Source: Chryseobacterium panacisoli (lineage in GTDB: Bacteria > Bacteroidota > Bacteroidia > Flavobacteriales > Weeksellaceae). From it: a DNA stretch of 64,000 bases. Positions 1 through 7,391 of this stretch are shown piece by piece; the stretch's first letter is position 1; every line of letters starts with the position of its first letter. Where the stretch lies: positions 62,001 to 126,000 of the forward strand of contig NZ_VTRU01000003.1 of assembly GCF_008274625.1 (NCBI RefSeq), in the 5' to 3' direction. The notes below the pieces were generated by a model. That model was not told where the DNA came from and searched no databases. It saw nothing but the letters and a program-made list of their open reading frames with translations. The position numbers and the translations under genes were made by a program.

Positions 1-14
1 TTCTTTTTTTATTA

Positions 15-49
15 GAGTCAAGAACCTAGAGCCAAGAGCCAAGATTTCC
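15..49. repeat. Degenerate heptad array, left of the four-helix-bundle gene
   Basis: Five consecutive 7-bp units are visible, in the pattern GAGTCAA, GAACCTA, GAGCCAA, GAGCCAA, GATTTCC. The array ends 5 bp before the stop codon of the four-helix-bundle gene. A second array in the opposite orientation lies on the other side of that gene at 415-463, so the two form an inverted pair. The period is read directly from the sequence; the function is unknown. Confidence 0.75.
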
Positions 50-54
50 AGACT

Positions 55-405
55 TTATTTTAAATTATTTTTGAATGAATAAATCATTCTTTGAATTTCA
101 GAAACTTCATTTAGTAAAGCGTTTACTTTTTCTTCAGATAAAAGATCTAACTCTTTCACCAAAATCAACTGAGTTTGCAATTCAAATGCAGAACCTAAAG
201 CTATAGCAAGAAAATGATTAAACTCTTTATTGCTATTTCTTCCAGAACCTTCAGCAATATTAGACGGAATAGAAATAGTACACCTTCTAATCTGTGAAAT
301 TAAACCATACTTTTCATCACTACTGATCTCTGGGCAAATCATGTATATATTTTTTGCCAACACAATTGATTTTTGCCAGAAAAGTAATTTTTCAAAGTTA
401 TGCAT
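55..405 (-). CDS. Four-helix-bundle protein (23S rRNA intervening-sequence/S23 family)
   Basis: This 116-residue protein matches the small S23-like four-helix-bundle family, first known from intervening sequences in 23S rRNA genes and common as scattered single genes in Bacteroidetes. Family hallmarks are the N-terminal FWQKS segment (residues 9-13) and the QIRRCTISIPSNIAEGSGR block near residues 38-56. The whole chain reads as amphipathic helices without signal peptide or catalytic motif. Here it lies outside any rRNA gene, 67 bp beyond the carA stop on the same strand, and is framed on both sides by heptad repeats in inverted orientation. Its molecular role is unknown; relatives form pentameric bundles, and one subgroup (Avd) helps diversity-generating retroelements. 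No reverse transcriptase is visible here. Confidence 0.85.
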   Translation of the reverse strand: MHNFEKLLFWQKSIVLAKNIYMICPEISSDEKYGLISQIRRCTISIPSNIAEGSGRNSNKEFNHFLAIALGSAFELQTQLILVKELDLLSEEKVNALLNEVSEIQRMIYSFKNNLK

Positions 406-414
406 ATCCTTTTC

Positions 415-463
415 TCTTAAGTCTTAAATCTTGATTCTAGGCTCTTGATTCTTGGTTCTTGGT
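415..463. repeat. Degenerate heptad array upstream of the four-helix-bundle gene
   Basis: Seven consecutive 7-bp units beginning TCTT or TCTA (TCTTAAG, TCTTAAA, TCTTGAT, then variants) run from 10 bp upstream of the four-helix-bundle start codon to 10 bp before the carA stop codon. Read on the minus strand they are AAGARYC-type units, matching the plus-strand units at 15-49, so the gene sits between inverted arrays. The same unit type recurs at 19953-19973, 29302-29322 and 32468-32495. Confidence 0.8.
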
Positions 464-472
464 TCTGTTATC

Positions 473-1546
473 TTACTTCTTAAAGTCCTCCATCATTTGA
501 ATGAACTCATCAAACAGGTAGTTTGCATCCTCAGGGCCCGGGCTCGCTTCAGGGTGATACTGAACTGAGAAACAAGGGTGGATTTTGTGTTTTAATCCTT
601 CGTTTGTTCTGTCATTCAATGCGATGTGCGTTTCGATAAGGTCTGTTCCTTTTAAGCTTTCCTGATCTACAGCATATCCATGGTTCTGAGAAGTAATGGC
701 GACTGTATTTTTCTCTAAATCCAATACCGGGTGGTTTCCTCCTCTGTGTCCGAATTTAAGCTTGAAAGTTTTCGCTCCACAAGCAAGACCAATTAACTGG
801 TGCCCTAAACAAATTCCGAAGATGGGAACTTTACCTAATAATCCTCTGATCATTTCTAAAGCATGCGGTACATCTTCCGGGTCACCAGGACCGTTTGATA
901 ACATAATTCCGTCCGGATTCATCAACAGGATTTCTTCTGCTGTAGTATCCTGAGAAACCACAATGATATCACAGTTTCTTTGAGACAGCTCTCTGATAAT
1001 TCCCAATTTTGCACCGAAGTCTACCAACACTACTTTGAAACCTCTGTTCGGGTTAGCATACGGTGTTTTTGTTGAAACCTCTTCTACCTGGTTGGTTGGA
1101 AAATTTGTTGATTTCAACTCAGAAGCTACTGCAGTTTCATCTGCATCAGCATTTACAATCTTACCTTTTACTACTCCATGGTTACGAAGAATTCTTGTCA
1201 GTCTTCTTGTGTCGATTCCTGAAATTCCTGAAAGGTTTTTCTTTTTAAATAGTTCATCTAAAGTAATCTGAGTACGGAAATTGGAAGGAAGATCGCACAA
1301 TTCTTTTACGATAAGTCCTTTGATAGCCGGCTCAATACTTTCATAATCATCACGGTTAATACCATAATTTCCGATAAGCGGATAGGTCATACAAACTATC
1401 TGACCGCAATACGACGGGTCAGAAATCAATTCCTGATATCCTGTCATTCCGGTATTGAAAACTACTTCCCCTGCAGTTTCCAATTCTGCTCCGAAACCTT
1501 CTCCATGAAACACTTCACCGGACTCCAGTATTAATTTTTTCTTCAT
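473..1546 (-). CDS. carA: Carbamoyl-phosphate synthase small (glutaminase) subunit
   Basis: CarA hydrolyses glutamine and channels ammonia to the large subunit CarB to make carbamoyl phosphate for pyrimidine and arginine synthesis. The N-terminal CPSase small domain covers about residues 1-155 and the class I glutamine amidotransferase domain about 170-350. The nucleophile is Cys246 in FGICLGHQ, with His331 and Glu333 in the YHPEA motif completing the triad. At 357 residues it has normal family length. It lies downstream of pyrB on the same strand, separated by 228 bp of repeats. carB is not in the window; it may lie beyond coordinate 1, past the four-helix-bundle gene, but that cannot be seen. 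Confidence 0.97.
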   Translation of the reverse strand: MKKKLILESGEVFHGEGFGAELETAGEVVFNTGMTGYQELISDPSYCGQIVCMTYPLIGNYGINRDDYESIEPAIKGLIVKELCDLPSNFRTQITLDELFKKKNLSGISGIDTRRLTRILRNHGVVKGKIVNADADETAVASELKSTNFPTNQVEEVSTKTPYANPNRGFKVVLVDFGAKLGIIRELSQRNCDIIVVSQDTTAEEILLMNPDGIMLSNGPGDPEDVPHALEMIRGLLGKVPIFGICLGHQLIGLACGAKTFKLKFGHRGGNHPVLDLEKNTVAITSQNHGYAVDQESLKGTDLIETHIALNDRTNEGLKHKIHPCFSVQYHPEASPGPEDANYLFDEFIQMMEDFKK

Positions 1547-1580
1547 TTTAAACTTTTATCTCTTATTATTTTATTTATAT

Positions 1581-1745
1581 GTCATTAACAGACCGCCCTT
1601 ACAGGGCTTGGATGATCTATATCCTTTTTTTCTTCTATGGGTTTCACCCATTGCTATTAACAGACCGCCTCTACGAGGCTTGGATTATATATCCTTTTTT
1701 GCTTTTATTAGGTTTTGCTTTTATATTAGCAGACCGCTATTTAGC
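1581..1745. repeat. Three direct repeats of about 70 bp between pyrB and carA
   Basis: A motif of the form TTAACAGACCGC followed by a short inverted pair (for example CCTTACAGGGCTTGGAT) occurs at about 1585, 1657 and 1726, spaced roughly 72 and 69 bp apart. Copies one and two also share the following AT-rich block ending in ATATCCTTTTTT; the third copy is partial. No gene is supported here: a small reading frame through the repeats has low-complexity, repeat-derived composition. The array lies in the transcribed spacer between pyrB and carA if they are co-transcribed. Confidence 0.8.
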
Positions 1746-1774
1746 CTTTAACCTGGTTCTTTTACCTTTTCTTC

Positions 1775-2665
1775 TTATTTAAAGGTAAACCCTTTCTCTT
1801 CCAATGCTTCTTTCAAAATGGCCATTCTGGCGAAAACACCGTTTTCCATTTGTTTAAAGATTCTTGATCTTTTGCATTCTACAAGGTCTGAATCTATTTC
1901 TACTCCTCGGTTGATAGGCGCCGGATGCATAATGATTGCTTCTTTTTTCATAGCTTTCTCTCTTTCTTTGGTCAGCCCATATCTTTTATGATATTCTGAA
2001 GCAGAGAAACTCATGGCAGCATCGTGTCTTTCATGCTGGATTCTTAATAACATCAGAACATCTACTTCAGCAATCAGCTCATCAACCGACATATAAGTTC
2101 CATTGATCAGCGCTCCTTCATCAAACCACTGTTCAGGTCCTGAGAAATATACTTTAGCACCTAGTCTTCTTAATGCTTCTGCATTGGAGTTGGCAACACG
2201 GCTGTGTTTTACGTCTCCTACAATTCCTACCTTTAATCCTTCAAACTTTCCGAATTCCTGATAGATCGTCATCAGATCCAGCATACACTGTGAAGGATGG
2301 TTTCCTGTTCCGTCTCCTCCGTTGATCACAGGAATCTTAATATTTTTCAGTTCTTCGAAGTATCTGTCTTTCTTATCACGAATTACCACAAGGTTTACTC
2401 CTATACTTTCAATGGTCTTTACTGTATCATAAAGGCTTTCCCCTTTGTTTACCGAACTGTGTGATGCATCAAACGGAACTATCTGAAGTCCCAGTTTTCT
2501 TTCTGCAAGATCAAAACTTGTTTTCGTTCTTGTACTGTCTTCGAAGAAAAGGTTTGAGCAAAAAACTTCTCCTTCAATTTTAGCAGTTTTACCGTTCGCA
2601 AAAGCCAGCGCTTCTGTCAGTATACTGTTGATTCTCTCGGTGCTTAGTTCTGTAATCGTAAACAT
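1775..2665 (-). CDS. pyrB: Aspartate carbamoyltransferase catalytic subunit
   Basis: PyrB condenses carbamoyl phosphate with aspartate to form N-carbamoylaspartate, the committed step of de novo pyrimidine synthesis. The carbamoyl-phosphate loop is [11 protein letters not shown] at residues 41-51, and the HPSQCMLDL block corresponds to the family HPTQALLD motif. I chose the ATG at 2665 (296 residues). A longer frame from a TTG at 2704 would begin inside the loop of the upstream terminator hairpin and adds 13 residues unlike the family. No pyrI regulatory subunit is visible nearby. Its structured leader suggests control by transcription attenuation. Confidence 0.97.
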   Translation of the reverse strand: MFTITELSTERINSILTEALAFANGKTAKIEGEVFCSNLFFEDSTRTKTSFDLAERKLGLQIVPFDASHSSVNKGESLYDTVKTIESIGVNLVVIRDKKDRYFEELKNIKIPVINGGDGTGNHPSQCMLDLMTIYQEFGKFEGLKVGIVGDVKHSRVANSNAEALRRLGAKVYFSGPEQWFDEGALINGTYMSVDELIAEVDVLMLLRIQHERHDAAMSFSASEYHKRYGLTKEREKAMKKEAIIMHPAPINRGVEIDSDLVECKRSRIFKQMENGVFARMAILKEALEEKGFTFK

Positions 2666-2684
2666 AATTCTTATTTTTGGGCAT

Positions 2685-2712
2685 AAAAAAAGCGAAGACA
2701 ACAATCTTCGCT
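2685..2712 (-). terminator. Intrinsic terminator in the pyrB leader (attenuator)
   Basis: On the minus strand, an 8-bp perfect stem (AGCGAAGA pairing with TCTTCGCT, 6-nt loop) is followed at once by seven T. It ends about 19 nt upstream of the pyrB ATG and downstream of the pyrB promoter, so it must be bypassed for pyrB to be expressed. That position makes it a candidate attenuator, not an end-of-gene terminator. Confidence 0.85.
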
Positions 2713-2782
2713 AATAACAATAAATATCGTAAAGGGCGCTTTCGCCCGGTAAATCTAATGATATAAATGCTTTTTTATTCAT
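2711..2782 (-). CDS. Possible 23-residue leader peptide of pyrB
   Basis: An ATG at 2782 opens a 23-codon frame rich in hydrophobic and aromatic residues whose TAG stop overlaps the first two bases of the 5' arm of the attenuator stem. A ribosome at that stop would cover the 5' arm and block the terminator, as in the enterobacterial pyrBI leader, where scarce UTP slows polymerase and lets the ribosome catch up. The last ten codons are U-rich in RNA, which suits UTP-dependent pausing. Against translation: the ATG lies only a few bases after the predicted transcription start and inside a hairpin, so it would be read leaderless or not at all. No homologue is recognised. Confidence 0.4.
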   Translation of the reverse strand: MNKKAFISLDLPGESALYDIYCY

Positions 2783-2785
2783 TAG
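2734..2785 (-). promoter_or_regulatory. Two further hairpins in the pyrB leader RNA
   Basis: On the minus strand the first hairpin pairs CTAATGAATAAA (2785-2774) with TTTATATCATTAG (2767-2755), about 12 bp with one bulged A, starting at or next to the predicted 5' end of the transcript and covering the leader ATG. The second is GGGCG-AAAG-CGCCC (2747-2734), a compact GC-rich hairpin followed by a U-rich tract, a layout that could act as a polymerase pause signal. Pairings are read by eye; the regulatory role is inferred. Confidence 0.6.
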
Positions 2786-2788
2786 GTG

Positions 2789-2819
2789 CAAAGATACAAC
2801 AATTTTATGAACCTACAAA
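2789..2819 (-). promoter_or_regulatory. pyrB promoter, Bacteroidetes type
   Basis: On the minus strand TTTG (2819-2816), a 19-bp spacer and TATCTTTG (2796-2789) match the Bacteroidetes TTTG / TAnnTTTG consensus exactly. Transcription should start near 2783-2786, giving a leader of about 120 nt before the pyrB ATG. Confidence 0.75.
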
Positions 2820-2877
2820 AACAAAGTTTAAAATAAATTAAAAACCTCAGTATTTCCTTATTCTCATTTTAAATTAA

Positions 2878-2885
2878 TATTTTTG
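2878..2885 (+). promoter_or_regulatory. -7 element of the Lrp-family gene
   Basis: TATTTTTG fits TAnnTTTG and lies 19 bp before the start codon at 2905, divergent from the pyrB promoter. No clear TTTG -33 box is seen, so this is moderate evidence only. Confidence 0.4.
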
Positions 2886-2904
2886 TTACAACTCAATTTA
2901 TTTT

Positions 2905-3366
2905 ATGGATTTAAAAGACAAAATGATTCTCAGCATTATTCAGGAAGATTCCACTTTATCGGTTAAAGAAATTTCCGAAAAAATTGGTCTTACCTTTACT
3001 CCTACGTATGAACGAATCAAACAATTGGAGAAACATGGGATCATTCAGAAATATGTAGGACTTTTAAGCCGTGAAAAACTGGGGTTAAATATTGTAGTCT
3101 ACTGTAATGTCCGTCTCAAGGAACAATCCAAGAAAGTATTGGAAACCTTTGAAAATCATATTGGAAAATATGATGAGGTACAGGAAATCATCAGTCTTTC
3201 CGGAGAGTACGACTATATGCTGAAGATCATTGCCAAAGATATCAATTCGTATAATGAATTTGCTGTGAATGTTATCTCAAACATTCCTAATATCGGGCAA
3301 TACCACAGCTCAATTGTGCTTCACGAAGTAAAAAAATCTACTAAGTTTAAAATTGACCTGGAATAA
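2905..3366 (+). CDS. Lrp/AsnC family transcriptional regulator
   Basis: This 153-residue protein has the two-part Lrp/AsnC layout: an N-terminal winged helix-turn-helix (about residues 5-60, including LSVKEISEKIGL and the recognition helix around residues 31-42) and a C-terminal RAM ligand-binding domain (about 65-150) that in relatives binds amino acids and forms octamers. It is transcribed divergently from pyrB and lies upstream of the end of the arginine operon, so it may sense an amino acid tied to arginine or pyrimidine supply. That link is only positional. Its ligand cannot be predicted. Confidence 0.93.
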   Translation: MDLKDKMILSIIQEDSTLSVKEISEKIGLTFTPTYERIKQLEKHGIIQKYVGLLSREKLGLNIVVYCNVRLKEQSKKVLETFENHIGKYDEVQEIISLSGEYDYMLKIIAKDINSYNEFAVNVISNIPNIGQYHSSIVLHEVKKSTKFKIDLE

Positions 3367-3798
3367 TCATTTTATTTTTAAACCAAAACTGATTTAAACT
3401 TCTTGCTGAAAATCTTTGATTTTCCTCGCGCCTTAAAAATAATATACACATTATCATTTTGCGCCTTTGCGTTTACCAACACTCTTTCCTTTCCAATCTC
3501 TTATTTTGTTAGAAAACGCAAAGACGCAAAAGAAATTACCTAACTTTATGTTTCAAGGCGCAAAGATTTTATCTCCGATAAAATTTTACCAGCATATTTA
3601 ATCTCAATTTCCAACCATAGCCAGTATTAAAGATCAATCATCAAATTCAAAGAGCAGAGTAAAATCCAGCCATTAAGATCACTTAAGCAGATAAGATTTA
3701 TAAGATTAAGGCTTTCACAACGAAAAGGCAGCAGGCTAAAATAATTTAGAGATTCTACTGATTTTTGCTTAAGTTTTATGATCTTAATGACTCAGATT
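3367..3798. repeat. Gene-free spacer with heptad and inverted repeats
   Basis: No gene is supported in these 432 bases. Two heptad blocks face each other: AACGCAAAGGCGCAAAA on the minus strand around 3455-3475 and AACGCAAAGACGCAAAAG on the plus strand around 3512-3532; a further GGCGCAAAGATTTT copy lies near 3556. A second inverted pair joins CATTAAGATCA/CTTAAGCA at 3673-3693 with its complement at about 3764-3792, just past the argH stop, and could form a long imperfect hairpin in the argH 3' end. Confidence 0.65.
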
Positions 3799-5103
3799 CT
3801 AACCCAATAATTTATTTTTCAGTTTATTGAACTGATATTCTATTTTATCCAGACAAAGATTTCCGATACTTCCCTGATGGGTATGTTCAAGGTTTCCGGG
3901 TTCAAATTCAAACGCGTTATTTTCAATCTCCTGCCCTATTTTCACATAAGCGTCACGGAATGAGCTTCCGTTTTTCACTTCTTCATTGATCTTTTCTACA
4001 CTGAAAAGGTATTTGTACTTTTCATCTTCCAGAATTCCGTCTTTCACCTGAATATTAGGTAAAGTATAGCTTAAGATCTCCAGACACTCTTTCAGGGAAT
4101 CAATAGCTGGGAAAAGAATTTCCTTGGTCAGCTGCACATCTCTGTGATATCCTGAAGGCAGATTGTTGGTCAATAAAATAAGTTCGTTCGGAAGTGACTG
4201 AATTCTGTTGCATCGCGCACGAACCAACTCGAAAATATCCGGATTCTTTTTATGAGGCATAATACTGCTTCCTGTGGTAAATTCCTTTGGGAAACTGATA
4301 AAATCAAAGTTTTGGTTCAAGTACAAACATACATCATAAGCAAATTTCCCAAGCGTTCCCGCTAAAGTAGCCATTGACATTGCCAGCATTTTTTCTGATT
4401 TCCCACGGGTCATCTGAGCGTATACCGAGTTGTAGTTCATTGACTGGAACCCTAAATTATAGGTTGTACTTTCACGGTTGATCGGAAACGAAGAACCGTA
4501 ACCCGCTGCTGAACCCAATGGATTCTTATTAATGATATTCTTTACTGAAAACAGCATTTCCACATCATCCAAAAGGGCTTCTCCATAAGCCCCGAACCAC
4601 AATCCGAATGAAGAAGGCATCGCAATCTGCAAATGGGTATATCCCGGAAGCAGAACATTTTTATGCTGATCTGCCAATTGAATTAAAATCTGGAAAAACT
4701 CATCGGTAAGAGCCGTAATCTCACGGATCTCATCCAATAAATATAATTTAATATCGAGTAAAACCTGATCATTTCTAGATCGTGCCGTATGAATTTTCTT
4801 TCCTGTATCTCCTAATTCTTCTATTAAGATTGCTTCTACCTGAGAATGGATATCCTCAGCTTCTTTATCAATTTCAAAACTACCGTCTTCAATTTTATTT
4901 AAAATACTATTTAAAACAGATAACATCTGCTCTGATTCTTCCTGGGAAATAATCCCGGTTTCTGCTAACATTTTGCAATGTGCCATAGAACCTTTGACAT
5001 CATATTTGGCCAAACGTTCGTCAAAGTCAAGATCTTTCCCAACGGTAAAATTATTGACTAATATATTGGTGGCAAGGTCATCCTTCTGCCATATTTTTTT
5101 CAT
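3799..5103 (-). CDS. argH: Argininosuccinate lyase
   Basis: ArgH splits argininosuccinate into arginine and fumarate, the last step of arginine synthesis. The fumarase/aspartase superfamily signature GSSIMPHKKNP is at residues 278-288 (catalytic Ser in this loop), with TARSRNDQ at 106-113 and GYTHLQ at 154-159, whose His is the usual catalytic partner. At 434 residues it is a little shorter than the common 450-470 but contains all three conserved regions. It is the last gene of the minus-strand arginine cluster, 348 bp after argE across a repeat-filled spacer, so it may have its own promoter. Confidence 0.97.
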   Translation of the reverse strand: MKKIWQKDDLATNILVNNFTVGKDLDFDERLAKYDVKGSMAHCKMLAETGIISQEESEQMLSVLNSILNKIEDGSFEIDKEAEDIHSQVEAILIEELGDTGKKIHTARSRNDQVLLDIKLYLLDEIREITALTDEFFQILIQLADQHKNVLLPGYTHLQIAMPSSFGLWFGAYGEALLDDVEMLFSVKNIINKNPLGSAAGYGSSFPINRESTTYNLGFQSMNYNSVYAQMTRGKSEKMLAMSMATLAGTLGKFAYDVCLYLNQNFDFISFPKEFTTGSSIMPHKKNPDIFELVRARCNRIQSLPNELILLTNNLPSGYHRDVQLTKEILFPAIDSLKECLEILSYTLPNIQVKDGILEDEKYKYLFSVEKINEEVKNGSSFRDAYVKIGQEIENNAFEFEPGNLEHTHQGSIGNLCLDKIEYQFNKLKNKLLG

Positions 5104-5216
5104 ATTTAATTGTCTATTTTTTAAAAATCATATGCAATCACCACTTCTATCTGCTGTATTACCAGAAAAATTCGTTGGTAGTGATTTCATAATCCCTGAT
5201 TTAAAATACTGATTGA

Positions 5217-5358
5217 TTTTGACATGCCCGGCAAGGCAATCCTTATTACTATTAACTATAAAAAAACATTTCCTTATGTGAAGCTTTCATTTCTAATTTT
5301 CTTTTTTGCATAAATCTTATTAAAAACTAAACTTCGTGCCTGCCGGGCGGAGTCAAAA
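5217..5358. repeat. MITE-like element with terminal inverted repeats
   Basis: TTTTGAC-AT-GCCCGGCAAGGCA at 5217-5238 is matched on the opposite strand from 5358 by TTTTGAC-TCC-GCCCGGCA-GGCA, giving imperfect terminal inverted repeats of about 22 bp around an AT-rich, non-coding 142-bp unit. The GC-rich ends contrast with the surroundings. No clear target-site duplication is seen. It lies in the 348-bp argE-argH spacer (5104-5451), which holds no gene. Confidence 0.5.
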
Positions 5359-5370
5359 CATATATTGAGC

Positions 5371-5445
5371 TGGAAACCCGAAGCTGAAGGCCGGAAGCGA
5401 ACTACAAACTAACTGTAATAACGTCCATCTTCCTGCTTCCTCTTC
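5371..5445. repeat. Inverted heptad arrays in the argE-argH spacer
   Basis: Units such as AAACCCG, AAGCTGA, AGGCCGG, AAGCGAA occur on the plus strand at about 5374-5401, and GGAATGG/AAGCAGG/AAGATGG-like units on the minus strand at about 5425-5452, an inverted pair around a short centre. The period is mostly 7, with one 6-bp unit. Same architecture as other loci in the window with a different unit sequence. Confidence 0.55.
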
Positions 5446-5451
5446 CATTCC

Positions 5452-6534
5452 TTATAACACTTTTTCTAAAATTCTGATGTAGATTTCTATTCCTTCTTCT
5501 ATTTCTTGGATATAGATAAATTCATCTGCAGTGTGAGAGCGCCTACTGTCTCCGGGGCCTATTTTCACGGATGTACATGGAATAATAGCCTGATCCGAAG
5601 ATGTTGGAGAACCATATGTTGTCCTTCCTATTTCAAGGCCTGCTTTCACAAACGGATGATCCATTTCAATTTTTGAAGAATTCAGTCTGAACGATCTTGC
5701 CGTTAAAGTAGATTTCATCTGAGACTGAATAATTTCAAATGCTTCCTGATTGGAATATTCATCCGTCACCCTTACATCCAGTGTAAAATTGCATGATTCG
5801 GGAACAACGTTATGCTGTACTCCTGCATGAATTCCTGATAAAGTAACTTTAACCTCTCCCAGGTATTCTGAAACCTTTGGAAATCTGAAGGCTAAAATAT
5901 TCCGGAGATCCTCCATACATTTTACAATCGAGTTGTCATTATTCGGATGAGCGGCATGAGAAGGAGTCCCTTTCATTTCTCCATCAATCACAAGAAGTCC
6001 TTTTTCTGCAATCGCCAGATTCATCTGCGTGGGTTCTCCTACAATGGCGAGTTCTACGTTGGGTAGCTGCGGAAAGAGTGCCTCAATTCCATCAAATCCT
6101 GAAATCTCCTCCTCTGCCGTCAAAGCAATCACTAAATTATATTTTAAATCTTCTTTATCATAAAAATGTAAAAAAACCTGTGCCATGGAAACCAAAGAAG
6201 CTCCCGCATCATTGCTTCCCAACCCAAACAGTTTGCCCTCTTTTTCAACAGGAACAAACGGATCAAGTGTATACGCCTTGTTAGGCTTTACCGTATCATG
6301 ATGGGTATTGAGTAAAACGGAAGGTTTAAATACATCGAAATGTTTATTCACTGCCCAGATGTTGTTTTTAAAACGTTTCGTAGGAATCTGATGCTTTTTA
6401 AAAAAATTCTCAATTTCCACCGACGTATTGAATTCATCTTTGCTGAATGAAGGAATCTCAATCAAATTTTTAAGTAATCCGACCGCGTTGTTTAACAACT
6501 CTTCTTTATTATAAACAGATTTCAGTTCCTGCAT
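5452..6534 (-). CDS. argE: M20-family N-acylornithine/N-acylcitrulline deacylase (ArgE type)
   Basis: A 360-residue zinc peptidase-like amidohydrolase that removes the N-acyl group in arginine synthesis. Metal ligands are visible: His78 and Asp80 (THHD), Asp109, Glu142 next to the catalytic Glu141 (TAEEE), Glu167 (GEPT) and a late His at about 334 (RRSHT). In organisms with an ArgF' transcarbamylase the deacylase acts on N-acylcitrulline, so this protein probably yields citrulline for ArgG. Whether the acyl group is acetyl or succinyl is open; ArgF' favours succinyl. Its start lies inside the end of argB (26-nt overlap), indicating translational coupling. DapE-like activity cannot be excluded by sequence alone, but the context argues for arginine. 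Confidence 0.85.
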   Translation of the reverse strand: MQELKSVYNKEELLNNAVGLLKNLIEIPSFSKDEFNTSVEIENFFKKHQIPTKRFKNNIWAVNKHFDVFKPSVLLNTHHDTVKPNKAYTLDPFVPVEKEGKLFGLGSNDAGASLVSMAQVFLHFYDKEDLKYNLVIALTAEEEISGFDGIEALFPQLPNVELAIVGEPTQMNLAIAEKGLLVIDGEMKGTPSHAAHPNNDNSIVKCMEDLRNILAFRFPKVSEYLGEVKVTLSGIHAGVQHNVVPESCNFTLDVRVTDEYSNQEAFEIIQSQMKSTLTARSFRLNSSKIEMDHPFVKAGLEIGRTTYGSPTSSDQAIIPCTSVKIGPGDSRRSHTADEFIYIQEIEEGIEIYIRILEKVL

Positions 6535-7303
6535 GGTGATTTTCTATATGGTTTTTCAGTTCTGTTTCCTTGATGAGAAACACTTTTTCTACATTATTTT
6601 TTATCGCTCCCAGAGCATTTTCAAGTTTGGGTAAAATCCCTTTGTGAAGTTTTCCTTCTTCTTTTAACACCGTAAAATCTTCCTCAGTAACACTTCTGAT
6701 CACTGATTCCGGATCATCCACATCCTCCAAAACACCTTCTTTATCAAAACAATACAGCAATTCAACTTCATATTTCTCTGACATGGCCTGCGCCATTACA
6801 GAAGCAATGGTATCTGCATTGGTATTGAAAAGATTTCCTTTTCTATCATGGGTAATCGCTGAAAATACCGGAATAAGATCCAGTTTGATCAATTTTGAAA
6901 CCAGCTTCCTGTTTACGCTTTTCTTTGTGATATCTCCTACAAATCCAAAATCTATTTCAGGATGTTCCCTTTTTTTAGCTTTGATTAAGTTTCCGTCTGC
7001 TCCGGAAAACCCTATGGCATTGCACTTTTTCTGCTGCAGTTTTTCAACAATATTTTTATTGATTCCTCCCGCATATACCATGGTTACAATATCCAGTGTT
7101 TCTTTATCTGTAATCCTCCTGCCATTGATCATTTTCTGCTCGATGCCGAGTTTATCTGCCAGCGTTGTAGCCAATTTACCTCCACCATGTACAAGGATCT
7201 TCTTTTCCTGAATTTCAGAAAATTGTTCTAAGAATTGGGTTAATAATTCCTCATCATCAATTAAAGCTCCGCCTATTTTTATGATGTATAATTTTTCTTT
7301 CAT
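6509..7303 (-). CDS. argB: N-acylglutamate kinase
   Basis: ArgB phosphorylates N-acetyl- or N-succinyl-glutamate, the second step of the acylated arginine pathway. The amino-acid-kinase fold signatures are present: the KIGGALID nucleotide loop near residues 8-15 and VHGGGKLATTLADKLG near 38-53. I chose the ATG at 7303 (264 residues); an in-frame extension to 7345 adds 14 residues unlike the family. It overlaps the argE start by 26 nt and follows argF' by about 90 bp. It lacks an N-terminal extension of the arginine-inhibited hexameric type, so strong feedback inhibition is not predicted, although that is an inference. Confidence 0.93.
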   Translation of the reverse strand: MKEKLYIIKIGGALIDDEELLTQFLEQFSEIQEKKILVHGGGKLATTLADKLGIEQKMINGRRITDKETLDIVTMVYAGGINKNIVEKLQQKKCNAIGFSGADGNLIKAKKREHPEIDFGFVGDITKKSVNRKLVSKLIKLDLIPVFSAITHDRKGNLFNTNADTIASVMAQAMSEKYEVELLYCFDKEGVLEDVDDPESVIRSVTEEDFTVLKEEGKLHKGILPKLENALGAIKNNVEKVFLIKETELKNHIENHHAGTEICL

Positions 7304-7391
7304 TGTAAACATTTTGAAGTCCTTACTCTTTTCTGTTCTTATCAAAGATTAAAACCGTGACAGGGATCAAGATTCTGGATTGAAAAAATTA

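Noticed and set aside
55..405. Diversity-generating retroelement accessory (Avd)
   Set aside because: No reverse transcriptase, template repeat or variable repeat nearby; the protein fits the wider S23-like family.
1579..1782. 67-residue plus-strand frame between pyrB and carA
   Set aside because: It is made of the 70-bp direct repeats, with repeated low-complexity text, and no promoter or homologue is visible.
2666..2704. Longer pyrB reading frame from a TTG at 2704
   Set aside because: The extension would begin inside the loop of the upstream terminator hairpin and adds residues not found in the family; the ATG at 2665 fits.
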